Origin: Candidatus Poseidoniaceae archaeon
GTDB taxonomy: Archaea; Thermoplasmatota; Poseidoniia; Poseidoniales; Poseidoniaceae
Assembly: GCA_013329355.1 (NCBI GenBank)
Contig: DUKK01000044.1
Span: 1-5,752, forward strand
Direction of reading: 5' to 3'
DNA: 5,752 nucleotides
Made by a program: the position numbers and the translations under genes. The stretch's first letter is position 1, and the number at the start of each line of letters is the position of its first letter. The notes under the pieces were generated by a model. That model made no database searches. It was not told the DNA's origin and saw only the letters and a list, made by a program, of their open reading frames with translations. Of the stretch, positions 1-5,597 are shown piece after piece.

Positions 1-341
1 GAGCCCAGAGAGTCAACAACGAATGAATCAACCAATACCCTGTTTGAGGTTGGCGAGCCCTGGTGGTAGAGTGATACCACCACGCTGCCGCCTGCTGCGC
101 CAATATTAGCGATGTATATGTTGGCGGTATGGGTTGCGTTCTCAACGAATATTTCTGAACCGCTTTGTATTGAACCGGCACCATCAAGAACGAAGTTGGT
201 AACTAGAAAATCTGGATTACTTCTGGCCGATGTGCCGTTGCCAGCAGAGCTGAGTGGTGTGGCAATTGGTAGGATGAACATCGCCAACATAACCAATGCA
301 ATCGAGGTTTTAGTGCGATTATGCAGAGACACCACCTCCAT
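1..341 (-). CDS. Secreted CARDB-like surface protein, N-terminal part (truncated by window edge)
   Basis: The frame is open without a stop from an ATG at 341 to base 1 (113 codons), so only the N-terminus is present. The first ~33 residues form a classic signal peptide: a basic n-region (HNRTK, 7-11), a hydrophobic core (about 13-27, SIALVMLAMFILPIA) and a small-residue c-region ending in SSA (31-33), a likely signal peptidase I site. From ~43 the mature part starts PDFLVTNFVLDG and continues with alternating beta-strand-like segments (SGSEIFVENAT, ANIYIANIG, SVVVSLYHQG). This resembles a CARDB or similar Ig-like adhesion domain (family inference from pattern). The start is uncertain: ATG 341 lies inside the upstream gene (23-base overlap), and GTG codons at 335 and 332 are alternatives just after a GGAGG-like stretch. 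The overlap suggests coupled translation with the upstream small gene. Function beyond export and probable surface location is unknown. Confidence 0.72.
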   Translation of the reverse strand, partial: MEVVSLHNRTKTSIALVMLAMFILPIATPLSSAGNGTSARSNPDFLVTNFVLDGAGSIQSGSEIFVENATHTANIYIANIGAAGGSVVVSLYHQGSPTSNRVLVDSFVVDSLG

Positions 342-759
342 CGCTAGGGGCTTCGAAACTATCGATATTGACTCTCTTGCCCTGCTTTTTCCACTGGGCC
401 AGCAATTGCTCTAACAGACGTTCATGATCGCGGTCACTGATACCCAATCGACGACGTTCTTCCCACAACAATAGTTGCTCAGTCTTACTCAACAATGCAT
501 CGCGCAGGTATAATTCCAACGTTCTGCGGTAAGCATCGCGGTCTGAAATCGCATAGACGATTGTATCATCATCGACGAATTGATCTGCTCGATGTTGGAT
601 GATGTTACCCAATGTGAGCGCTTCATCGTAGGAAATGAGGCGCTTGTCAAGTTCTGCTTGAATGGTCGAGGCCGTTTCTTGCAGTTCATACTTGCCGGGA
701 GCGCGCTGAATCCTCTTGAGGAATTTACGGGCTCGACGAGACAGACGTAGCCCTACCAT
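319..759 (-). CDS. Uncharacterised small helical, charged protein
   Basis: A 146-residue protein if started at ATG 759; a TTG at 789 would add ten residues. I do not recognise the family. The N-terminus is strongly basic (LSRRARKFLKRIQR, 5-18). The rest is predicted mostly alpha-helical with heptad-like leucines. The C-terminal part (about 77-125) has the pattern YRRTLELYLRDALLSKTE followed by LGISDRDHERLLEQLL (105-120), a helix-turn-helix-like arrangement reminiscent of short LGIS/EH-containing regions in SHOCT- or TerB-like proteins. That likeness is only suggestive. A second stretch at ~34-57 (AELDKRLISYDEALTLGNII) has a similar helix-loop-helix feel. There is no signal peptide or membrane segment, so it is probably cytosolic. 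Its last 23 bases overlap the start of the exported-protein gene, so the two are likely co-expressed. No good Shine-Dalgarno precedes ATG 759, which suggests leaderless or weakly initiated translation. The charged helical composition and continuous frame support a real gene. Confidence 0.72.
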   Translation of the reverse strand: MVGLRLSRRARKFLKRIQRAPGKYELQETASTIQAELDKRLISYDEALTLGNIIQHRADQFVDDDTIVYAISDRDAYRRTLELYLRDALLSKTEQLLLWEERRRLGISDRDHERLLEQLLAQWKKQGKRVNIDSFEAPSDGGGVSA

Positions 760-800
760 AGTTTGTTGTTGTACAAGGCAGTTATTCAAAGAATCGGTTA

Positions 801-816
801 CTGGGTGGTTGCCCAG
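801..816. repeat. Short inverted repeat (hairpin CTGGG-N6-CCCAG)
   Basis: CTGGG at 801-805 and CCCAG at 812-816 form a 5-bp perfect stem with a 6-base loop. It lies 42 bases upstream of the minus-strand ATG at 759, so it could sit in that gene's leader or act as a protein-binding site. The stem is short and could be chance. Confidence 0.35.
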
Positions 817-840
817 TCAATATGAATAGAAAATCATTTA

Positions 841-850
841 TTATGCATAA
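841..850. repeat. 10-bp perfect palindrome TTATGCATAA
   Basis: TTATGCATAA equals its own reverse complement. It sits near the middle of the divergent intergenic region, with the related TTATCATAA at 882-890. It could be a TATA-like promoter element read toward either side, or an operator half-site. There is no direct evidence of function. Confidence 0.35.
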
Positions 851-892
851 AAGCCCAATGCAGCGGCATTTCCCTTGCCGTTTATCATAATC

Positions 893-921
893 TTGAGTTG
901 TTTTTAATGGTAAAAACTCAA
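893..921. promoter_or_regulatory. Nested inverted repeats upstream of the peroxiredoxin operon (possible operator)
   Basis: Two overlapping dyads are visible. The inner one is GTTTTTA (900-906), a 4-base spacer, then TAAAAAC (911-917), a perfect 7+7 dyad. The outer one is TTGAGTT (893-899) with AACTCAA (915-921), which extends by three more T-A pairs if G900 is bulged, giving a ~10-bp stem with an 8-base loop. It ends 48 bases before the ATG of the peroxiredoxin gene. An AT-rich dyad in this place is consistent with a transcription-factor operator overlapping the promoter; TTTTTAA (901-907) could itself serve as a TATA-like box with initiation near 930. No T-run follows as in an intrinsic terminator, and transcription diverges here, so a terminator is unlikely. 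Confidence 0.45.
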
Positions 922-969
922 CCATGCGACAATGCAACAATTCATGAATAATGTTTCACTTTTGTCACC

Positions 970-1452
970 ATGGACGAAATCACAAACCTAGAAGTTGGCC
1001 AGCCTGCACCGAGATTTGACTGCGTGGATTCCAAGGGAAATTCACACTCATTAGAAGCATACATGAAAGACGGTAAGTCCGTTATTCTGTATTTCTACCC
1101 TAAAGACTCCACTTCAGGATGCACCACACAAGCATGTGATTTTAGAGACTCAATGACCCGCTTGAACGGCGGCGATTATGTAGTGCTGGGTGTGTCGAAG
1201 GATTCCGCAAAATCGCATGAGAACTTTATCAACAAACAAGAACTAAATTTTCCCTTATTGATGGATGAGGATGTTACTCTACACCAAACATATGGCACCT
1301 GGCGAGAAAAAAGCATGTATGGGAAAACCTACATGGGCACATCAAGGTCGACTTTCGTTATCGGTAGTGATGGTAACCTCAAGTGGGTTGGCTACGGTGT
1401 CAGAACCAAGGGACATGTCGACAAAGTGATAGAAGAGTTGGGTATAGAGTGA
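970..1452 (+). CDS. bcp: Peroxiredoxin, PrxQ/Bcp subfamily
   Basis: A 160-residue thiol peroxidase that reduces hydrogen peroxide and organic hydroperoxides in the cytosol, using thioredoxin-like donors (family knowledge). The length is normal for PrxQ/Bcp. The N-terminal EVGQPAPRFDCVDSKG (8-23) is the usual entry to the thioredoxin fold. YFYPKDSTSGCTTQACDFRD (41-60) carries the active-site pattern P44-x3-T48-x2-C51, with C51 as peroxidatic cysteine. C56, five residues later, is the expected PrxQ resolving cysteine (CxxxxC), so this looks like an intact atypical 2-Cys enzyme. R126 in SRSTFVI is the conserved active-site arginine region. There is no signal peptide. The ATG at 970 fits the family N-terminus; no Shine-Dalgarno is visible before it, suggesting leaderless or weakly initiated translation. 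It is first in a three-gene operon, four bases before the next start, and is preceded by an AT-rich dyad that could regulate it. Confidence 0.95.
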   Translation: MDEITNLEVGQPAPRFDCVDSKGNSHSLEAYMKDGKSVILYFYPKDSTSGCTTQACDFRDSMTRLNGGDYVVLGVSKDSAKSHENFINKQELNFPLLMDEDVTLHQTYGTWREKSMYGKTYMGTSRSTFVIGSDGNLKWVGYGVRTKGHVDKVIEELGIE

Positions 1453-1456
1453 GATT

Positions 1457-1927
1457 ATGGCTATCGACAACGCTGCCAATAACAGAATTAATCTAGCCAA
1501 TAATAGCATTGCATGGTCGCCCTGCGCAATCGGAATCAACCTGACCATCGGCAATGATTGTTCAATCGGCGCACTGTCGCATATTGGCAGAAACGTTACT
1601 ATTGGTAATGAATGTCGAATACAGGGGTGTGTTTACATCGCTGATGAGTGCGTATTGGGTGATACGGTATTTATTGGTCCTAATGCTACTCTCCTCAACG
1701 ACCGTTTTCCACCATCGGGCAACAAATCATTATGGCAACCAATCGTCGTCGGTAACAATGCTGTCATCGGTGGTGGTGCTACGGTAGTGCCGGGTTGTAA
1801 CATTGGTGAAGATGCTGTTCTTGGCGCTGGCTCGGTTTTGACAAAACCACTGCCAAAAGGAGAGGTGTGGGCTGGTAACCCAGCAAAATATCTAATGTCA
1901 AGACAGGAGTATAATGCCAAGCGCTAA
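1457..1927 (+). CDS. Left-handed beta-helix (hexapeptide-repeat) acyltransferase, sugar N-acetyltransferase type
   Basis: A 156-residue protein built almost wholly of hexapeptide repeats ([LIV]-G-x4), for example AIGINLTIGNDCSIGALSHI (24-43), then NVTIGNECRIQGCVYIADE (46-64) and VVGNNAVIGGGATVVPG (97-113). The C-terminal GAGSVLTKPLPKGEVWAGNPAKYL (123-146) is the family end piece. The NDRFPP motif (81-86) in the loop after the middle strands is like NDRYP in WbpD/WlbB enzymes, which acetylate the 3-amino group of UDP-2-acetamido-3-amino-2,3-dideoxyglucuronate using acetyl-CoA. A nucleotide-amino-sugar N-acetyltransferase is therefore the best guess, and the exact substrate is not determinable. 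It would act in the cytosol as a trimer (family knowledge). The gene begins four bases after the peroxiredoxin stop, and its 3' end may overlap the next gene. No WbpA, WbpB or WbpE partners are in the window. Confidence 0.88.
   Translation: MAIDNAANNRINLANNSIAWSPCAIGINLTIGNDCSIGALSHIGRNVTIGNECRIQGCVYIADECVLGDTVFIGPNATLLNDRFPPSGNKSLWQPIVVGNNAVIGGGATVVPGCNIGEDAVLGAGSVLTKPLPKGEVWAGNPAKYLMSRQEYNAKR
1905..1909 (+). promoter_or_regulatory. AGGAG ribosome binding site inside the acyltransferase 3' end
   Basis: AGGAG lies four bases before ATG 1914 and supports that start for the flavoprotein by translational coupling. A competing GGTGGG at 1941-1946 lies nine bases before an in-frame ATG at 1956. 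The true start is undecided between the two. Confidence 0.4.
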
Positions 1928-2768
1928 TAGCGTATTGTATGGTGGGTGTATTCAGATGGATAGGAAAGCCGTAGTTGCCGAATTCCTCAGGAAGTGTGTT
2001 GATTATGCCAACGCATCCATTGCTAGAAAACAAGCACGAGGACAGGACGAATTAATTTCAGCTTGGCAAACCTATATTGAATTTACCCAACATGCCATCG
2101 ATGAAATCCACACTGGTAAGTTAGATTCGTGGTTTGAGCGTGAGACTAGACCTAATCTATCAACGAGGAGGCGCCTGGACATTATGGAATTAAGTCACAA
2201 AGAGCGATCGGCATGGTTGGCGGGTATTGTCTCTCCAAGGCCGTTAATATTAGCCTCCACAATTGACGAAAATGGCGTAAAAAACCTTGCTCCACTGACA
2301 TCTGTAATGGGTGTATCAAACACGCCGCCATTATTCGTTGCCTCATTCAGTAGGAATAAACAGAAACAATATCGGGGCACGCTCCTCAACATGAGAAAAA
2401 CCGGCAAGGCAATTCTTCATGTTATGCCGAGCACATTGCAGGCTGTTGATTGGATAGATATGGCAGGCAGCCCAGTGAGTCCAGAAGATAGTGAGTGGGA
2501 TTTAATCGATGTGACTCCAGATAGTGACGAAGATTTACTTATCCAGCAGGCTGTTGCTGCGATTGAAGTCGAATTCGTTGAAGACCGCGAGTTACCAGAT
2601 GCCGTGGCAAGATTGGCCGTGATGAAGGTGACTCATGTTTGGACATCAAGTGACTCCATACCGGAATCCGGTCTTGATGTCCTCACACAACACGGGATGG
2701 ACAACATCATGGCTGCGCCTAATGGTTGGTCAAAGAAGGTCGACAAACACTATGGTCCTAAGAATTAA
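1914..2768 (+). CDS. Flavin reductase-like FMN-binding split-barrel protein with N-terminal helical domain
   Basis: A 284-residue protein (270 if started at ATG 1956). The C-terminal ~190 residues match the flavin reductase-like domain. GIVSPRPLILASTIDENGVK (104-123), followed by NLAPLTSVMGVSNTPPLFVASFS (124-146), is the typical FMN-binding strand-loop-strand core. It continues with a KQKQYRGTLLNM segment (149-160), an AILHV strand (166-170) and a conserved-looking end (HGMDNIMAAPNGWSKKVDKHYG, 260-281). Members bind FMN and reduce flavin or other substrates with NAD(P)H; the substrate here is unknown. Residues ~16-78 form an added helical domain (VVAEFLRKCVDYANASIA, later YIEFTQHAIDEIHTGKLDSW) that I cannot name. 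Residues 1-14 look non-conserved, which favours the 1956 start, while the AGGAG before 1914 favours the longer form. Last gene of the operon; its stop overlaps the convergent epimerase gene by 11 bases. Confidence 0.85.
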   Translation: MPSANSVLYGGCIQMDRKAVVAEFLRKCVDYANASIARKQARGQDELISAWQTYIEFTQHAIDEIHTGKLDSWFERETRPNLSTRRRLDIMELSHKERSAWLAGIVSPRPLILASTIDENGVKNLAPLTSVMGVSNTPPLFVASFSRNKQKQYRGTLLNMRKTGKAILHVMPSTLQAVDWIDMAGSPVSPEDSEWDLIDVTPDSDEDLLIQQAVAAIEVEFVEDRELPDAVARLAVMKVTHVWTSSDSIPESGLDVLTQHGMDNIMAAPNGWSKKVDKHYGPKN

Positions 2769-3708
2769 GTGCCCGCCACATGATTTGTAGGCCTTCTTGT
2801 AACGAGGTTGTTGCCTCCCAACCTAGCATATTTGCGGAGTTCTCAATGTTCGGCAACCGACGTTTTACATCACCGTGATAGCCCTCGGTGGAATCGAACT
2901 CCACACCTTCACCACACTCGGCTACTTTTTGTGCCAAGTATTGAATACTCACCTCTTCTTGTGAACCTAGATTGAAAACCTCACCTGTAGGCAGGTCTAG
3001 CATTCCCGCCTTAACGAAGCCGTCGACAACATCATCAATCCAAGTAAAACTGCGAGTTTGGCTACCGTCACCATGAATATTCAGAGGCTTTGACTCTTGC
3101 ATTTGACGGAAAAACATGGCTACTACCTGACCGTAATCATCACCAGATAAGCGTGGCCCATAGGCATTGAAAGGGCGGACTATTGCTACCTCCAGACCGT
3201 CCCGTGCCGCATGCTGACAGGCTATCTCACCGAGATATTTGCTGCCGCCGTAAGAGTGCCGCTGATGCTGTTTTGGGTCGGTAAATATCATTGGGTCGCC
3301 ATCTGACATTGGCTGTAAAATTGGCTCCCCAAAGGCCTCAGGAGAAGAAGCAAAGACGTACTTTGCATCGTGTGCCATTGCGATTTCAAGGGTTCTCAGC
3401 GTGCCGTTTATATTTACATCAATTACTGAGTGTGCCGCTTCATGGAACCACTTTGTTCCATTTATCGCTGCTAGGTGGTAAACTAGGTCCAAACCCCCTA
3501 AGATGTCAACACACGCATCCAAATCATCAACATCTCGGACATCGCCAGTATACAAGGTAAAACCATTATGATCTACAATCTCAGCGAGATTAGCCGCGCT
3601 CCCACGAAACATTGAATCAAGCGCAACCACTTTGTGACCAGATTGTATCAGTTTCTCACATAGCGATGAGCCGATAAATCCGGCGCCACCGGTGACTAAT
3701 ATTCGCAT
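2758..3708 (-). CDS. NAD-dependent sugar-nucleotide epimerase/dehydratase (extended SDR)
   Basis: A 316-residue protein of normal family length. The N-terminal MRILVTGGAGFIGSSL carries the Rossmann motif G7-x2-G10-x2-G13, with D31 at the end of the second strand as expected for NAD(H) preference. The NAD-site element YHLAA is at 77-81. The catalytic set is visible: serines at 121-122 (ASSPEAFGE), Y153 and K157 in YGGSKYLGE. The substrate-domain signatures RPFNAYGPR (178-186) and GDGSQTRSFTWIDD (213-226) are typical of GalE/dTDP-glucose dehydratase-like enzymes acting on nucleotide sugars. Which sugar and which reaction cannot be decided. Translation most likely starts at ATG 3708 rather than TTG 3735, because the motif begins two residues after this Met and GAGG (3717-3720) lies eight bases before it. 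It follows the aconitase X stop by ten bases, so the pair is one operon with coupled translation. Confidence 0.93.
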   Translation of the reverse strand: MRILVTGGAGFIGSSLCEKLIQSGHKVVALDSMFRGSAANLAEIVDHNGFTLYTGDVRDVDDLDACVDILGGLDLVYHLAAINGTKWFHEAAHSVIDVNINGTLRTLEIAMAHDAKYVFASSPEAFGEPILQPMSDGDPMIFTDPKQHQRHSYGGSKYLGEIACQHAARDGLEVAIVRPFNAYGPRLSGDDYGQVVAMFFRQMQESKPLNIHGDGSQTRSFTWIDDVVDGFVKAGMLDLPTGEVFNLGSQEEVSIQYLAQKVAECGEGVEFDSTEGYHGDVKRRLPNIENSANMLGWEATTSLQEGLQIMWRALNS

Positions 3709-3716
3709 CACACTAA

Positions 3717-3720
3717 CCTC
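3717..3720 (-). promoter_or_regulatory. GAGG ribosome binding site overlapping the aconitase X stop codon
   Basis: On the minus strand the stop TGA (3721-3719) shares bases with GAGG (3720-3717), eight bases before the epimerase ATG at 3708. This arrangement sets the epimerase start and suggests termination-reinitiation coupling. Confidence 0.55.
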
Positions 3721-5497
3721 AACCTGCTCGCTCAATCACTCTGAGGCTTACCTTGTCACCACTCTTGCTGAGCTCAACTAAATCGCCAGAATTAACTGCC
3801 AAACACGGATCTGTTCCAAAACCGTGTGCATAGGGTAAGTCAAGCAGGGAACATGCGGGTATGGTCAGCGAGCAAACATCTCGATTTATAATCGCCTTTG
3901 GCCCTTTGCCTGTGTATATCAGACCCATCAAAACATATGGTGCCACTGTAGAGCCAGACCCTTTTGGATAAATTAGTATGGTATCTTCAATCGCTTGGCC
4001 ATCTAGTGGGTGACCCGTCTCCTCGATGACGCCAGTATCACGATTGACATAGCCAAGGTAGGTGATAGCAACATCAGTAGACATCGCTCGCCCGGTGATT
4101 GTAAAATCTCCTTGCGAGGATAAACCATTACCAGTAACGGTAAAATCGCCATCTTGGTAGGTTTTTGCCGATTTATGTTGAGGTTGGGCCTTGGCGGAAA
4201 TAGTTGGTCGCTCACCAGCCGATAGTCGAGGGTCAAATGCGTGAGCGACACAGTTTTTGATTGACATAACGCTTGTTGGTATTCGGTTAAGACCACTGGT
4301 TAGGTAATGTTCTGCCTTGAGAGAATTGGTTAACAGATGATTGTAATGCTGGCGATTGTATGGAGTAACTTCAGGACATGTATCTCGCAATATTACGACG
4401 CCTGCCGACTCCAGCAATTCTACACTGCCTTCGTCTCTTGCAACCTGGTAGTTCTCACCGCTTGTAAACAGCCACAAGCGATTTTTTGGGATTTTTTGTC
4501 CTACTTCGGCATATGACCGGACTGCGGCTGCTGTGCGCCGAATTTCCTCGATGCTAGCTTGTGGACAGCCGATTACGACCAAATCTACCTGCCCTCTCGG
4601 TGCTAATTCATTATACCGCTGACGTAGATCTGCCTCAGTAAACTCGAGTTCTCCCGCCCAGCCATTTTCCGGAGGCAGCCAATCACCATCAGCATCCTTG
4701 TCAAGCGGTGGGTCTACACTGTGCCCTTCTGCCCACAACATTGGGCAGCCGTAATTTGCTGCGGCAGCAGTCAGTGCTTTCTTGCTAGCAAACGAGACCT
4801 CTTCTGGCATACCTCTGAGAAACGGCATCGGCCCCCATGATAAATCCCAATCGGGGCGGACCTGTTTACCAATCCAATCTCCGAGAATAGACCAATCAGC
4901 AAGTTCATTCAACTCACACGAAATGTTAACCAGGATATTTGGCACCCGATTAGCGGTGAGGTGTAGGCCCCACTTTGGAGCAAAACCTGTCAATGCAGTT
5001 GCCAAAGCTGACAAACCTGACTCGCGATTGGTAATTAGCGAGGTCCACGAATTTGAGAAACAGACTGCATTTGACTCAGCCCAGGATGCAACTCCTGAAT
5101 CCAACTCTATTCCACGATCGTAAGGCGTGCAAGACAATGTCGACTCAATGCCAAGCCGCTCATAAGCGTGAATAATCTCAAACTGCTGTTCGAGAAAATC
5201 AGGCCAATCAATGTCCATTTCCTGCATTCTGTCCTTGTCGCAGCCTGCAGCATTAAGCGTGGTTGTTATCGCAACACGACCATCCTTATCGTCTGATAAG
5301 TCAGACAAAAACCGTCGCAAACCGTGACCCCCAGTTATTACTGAAACTCCTGAAACGTGGGCATTATCTACTTCAATGAAACCCTCAGCACTGGCAATCT
5401 CTGCTAAATCTACAACTAATCTTGCCCCTTTTTGCCTAGTGGAGCCTTCATCCCCAGCAAGTTGGGCGGCGAGCCTAGGGGGCAAGTCCATGGCCAT
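3719..5497 (-). CDS. Aconitase X family dehydratase, large and small subunits fused (candidate phosphomevalonate dehydratase)
   Basis: A 592-residue protein from ATG 5497 (599 from ATG 5518). Residues 1 to ~420 match the aconitase X catalytic subunit: NAHVSGVSV (45-53), CTPY (C123), ESNAVCFSNS (141-150), TNRES (156-160), GCPQAS (C311) and DTCP (C374). The three cysteines are placed like the family's iron-sulfur/metal ligands. After a polar linker (~428-450), residues 451-592 match the small swivel domain (DUF126): GRAMS, VNRDTGVIEETGHPLDG, PKGSGSTVAPYVL (serine-rich catalytic loop, 511-523) and AIINRD. In archaea, aconitase X dehydrates (R)-5-phosphomevalonate to trans-anhydromevalonate phosphate in the archaeal mevalonate route, usually as two separate subunits; bacterial relatives dehydrate cis-3-hydroxyproline. 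No proline-catabolism gene is nearby, so the mevalonate role is favoured by inference only. GAGAAGG (5506-5512) sits eight bases before ATG 5497 and supports this start. Confidence 0.87.
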   Translation of the reverse strand: MAMDLPPRLAAQLAGDEGSTRQKGARLVVDLAEIASAEGFIEVDNAHVSGVSVITGGHGLRRFLSDLSDDKDGRVAITTTLNAAGCDKDRMQEMDIDWPDFLEQQFEIIHAYERLGIESTLSCTPYDRGIELDSGVASWAESNAVCFSNSWTSLITNRESGLSALATALTGFAPKWGLHLTANRVPNILVNISCELNELADWSILGDWIGKQVRPDWDLSWGPMPFLRGMPEEVSFASKKALTAAAANYGCPMLWAEGHSVDPPLDKDADGDWLPPENGWAGELEFTEADLRQRYNELAPRGQVDLVVIGCPQASIEEIRRTAAAVRSYAEVGQKIPKNRLWLFTSGENYQVARDEGSVELLESAGVVILRDTCPEVTPYNRQHYNHLLTNSLKAEHYLTSGLNRIPTSVMSIKNCVAHAFDPRLSAGERPTISAKAQPQHKSAKTYQDGDFTVTGNGLSSQGDFTITGRAMSTDVAITYLGYVNRDTGVIEETGHPLDGQAIEDTILIYPKGSGSTVAPYVLMGLIYTGKGPKAIINRDVCSLTIPACSLLDLPYAHGFGTDPCLAVNSGDLVELSKSGDKVSLRVIERAG

Positions 5498-5505
5498 ATG
5501 GCAAA

Positions 5506-5512
5506 CCTTCTC
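5506..5512 (-). promoter_or_regulatory. GAGAAGG ribosome binding site deciding the aconitase X start
   Basis: On the minus strand GAGAAGG lies eight bases before ATG 5497. The upstream ATG at 5518 has no comparable signal and would place this motif inside the coding sequence. A third in-frame ATG is at 5491. Confidence 0.5.
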
Positions 5513-5536
5513 TTTCATGAACTAAACCCTTAACAG

Positions 5537-5545
5537 ATTATATTT
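5537..5545 (-). promoter_or_regulatory. TATA-like box for the aconitase X operon
   Basis: AAATATAAT on the minus strand is centred at 5541. With the usual archaeal spacing of ~26-27 bases, transcription would begin near 5514, just inside the ATG 5518 codon region and ~17 bases before ATG 5497. This fits a short leader carrying GAGAAGG. It is assigned by position and composition only. Confidence 0.4.
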
Positions 5546-5566
5546 GCCGTTATTTCAACCGGAAGT

Positions 5567-5596
5567 TTTGATATCTTTAACGGTCAGAGATATCTT
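5567..5596 (+). promoter_or_regulatory. TATA-like box and GATATCTT direct repeat before the right-edge gene
   Basis: TTTTGATATCTTTAA (5567-5581) is an AT-rich box centred ~24 bases before ATG 5598, compatible with a nearly leaderless transcript. GATATCTT occurs at 5570-5577 and again at 5589-5596, 19 bases apart (about two helical turns), so it could also be a paired regulator site between the divergent genes. Weak evidence. Confidence 0.33.
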
Positions 5597-5597
5597 C

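Noticed and set aside
112..414. 100-residue plus-strand open frame
   Set aside because: It is antisense to the signal-peptide protein and to the end of the small helical gene, has no domain sense, and is better explained as a shadow.
893..921. Intrinsic terminator
   Set aside because: Genes diverge from this region, so no transcript needs to end here, and no T-run follows the stem in either direction as expected.
1633..2033. Minus-strand frames antisense to the acyltransferase and flavoprotein
   Set aside because: Both overlap conserved plus-strand genes and show no domain signature.
3709..3735. TTG 3735 as the epimerase start
   Set aside because: The extra nine residues overlap aconitase X and precede a canonical MRILVTGG start that has its own ribosome site.
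4084..4151. Apparent internal duplication GDFTVTG / GDFTITG in aconitase X
   Set aside because: The DNA of the two copies differs, and the segment aligns as the normal first strands of the small swivel domain, so a tandem duplication is not needed.
4782..5123. 113-residue plus-strand frame antisense to aconitase X
   Set aside because: It lies wholly within a well-supported conserved gene on the other strand and shows no recognisable motif.
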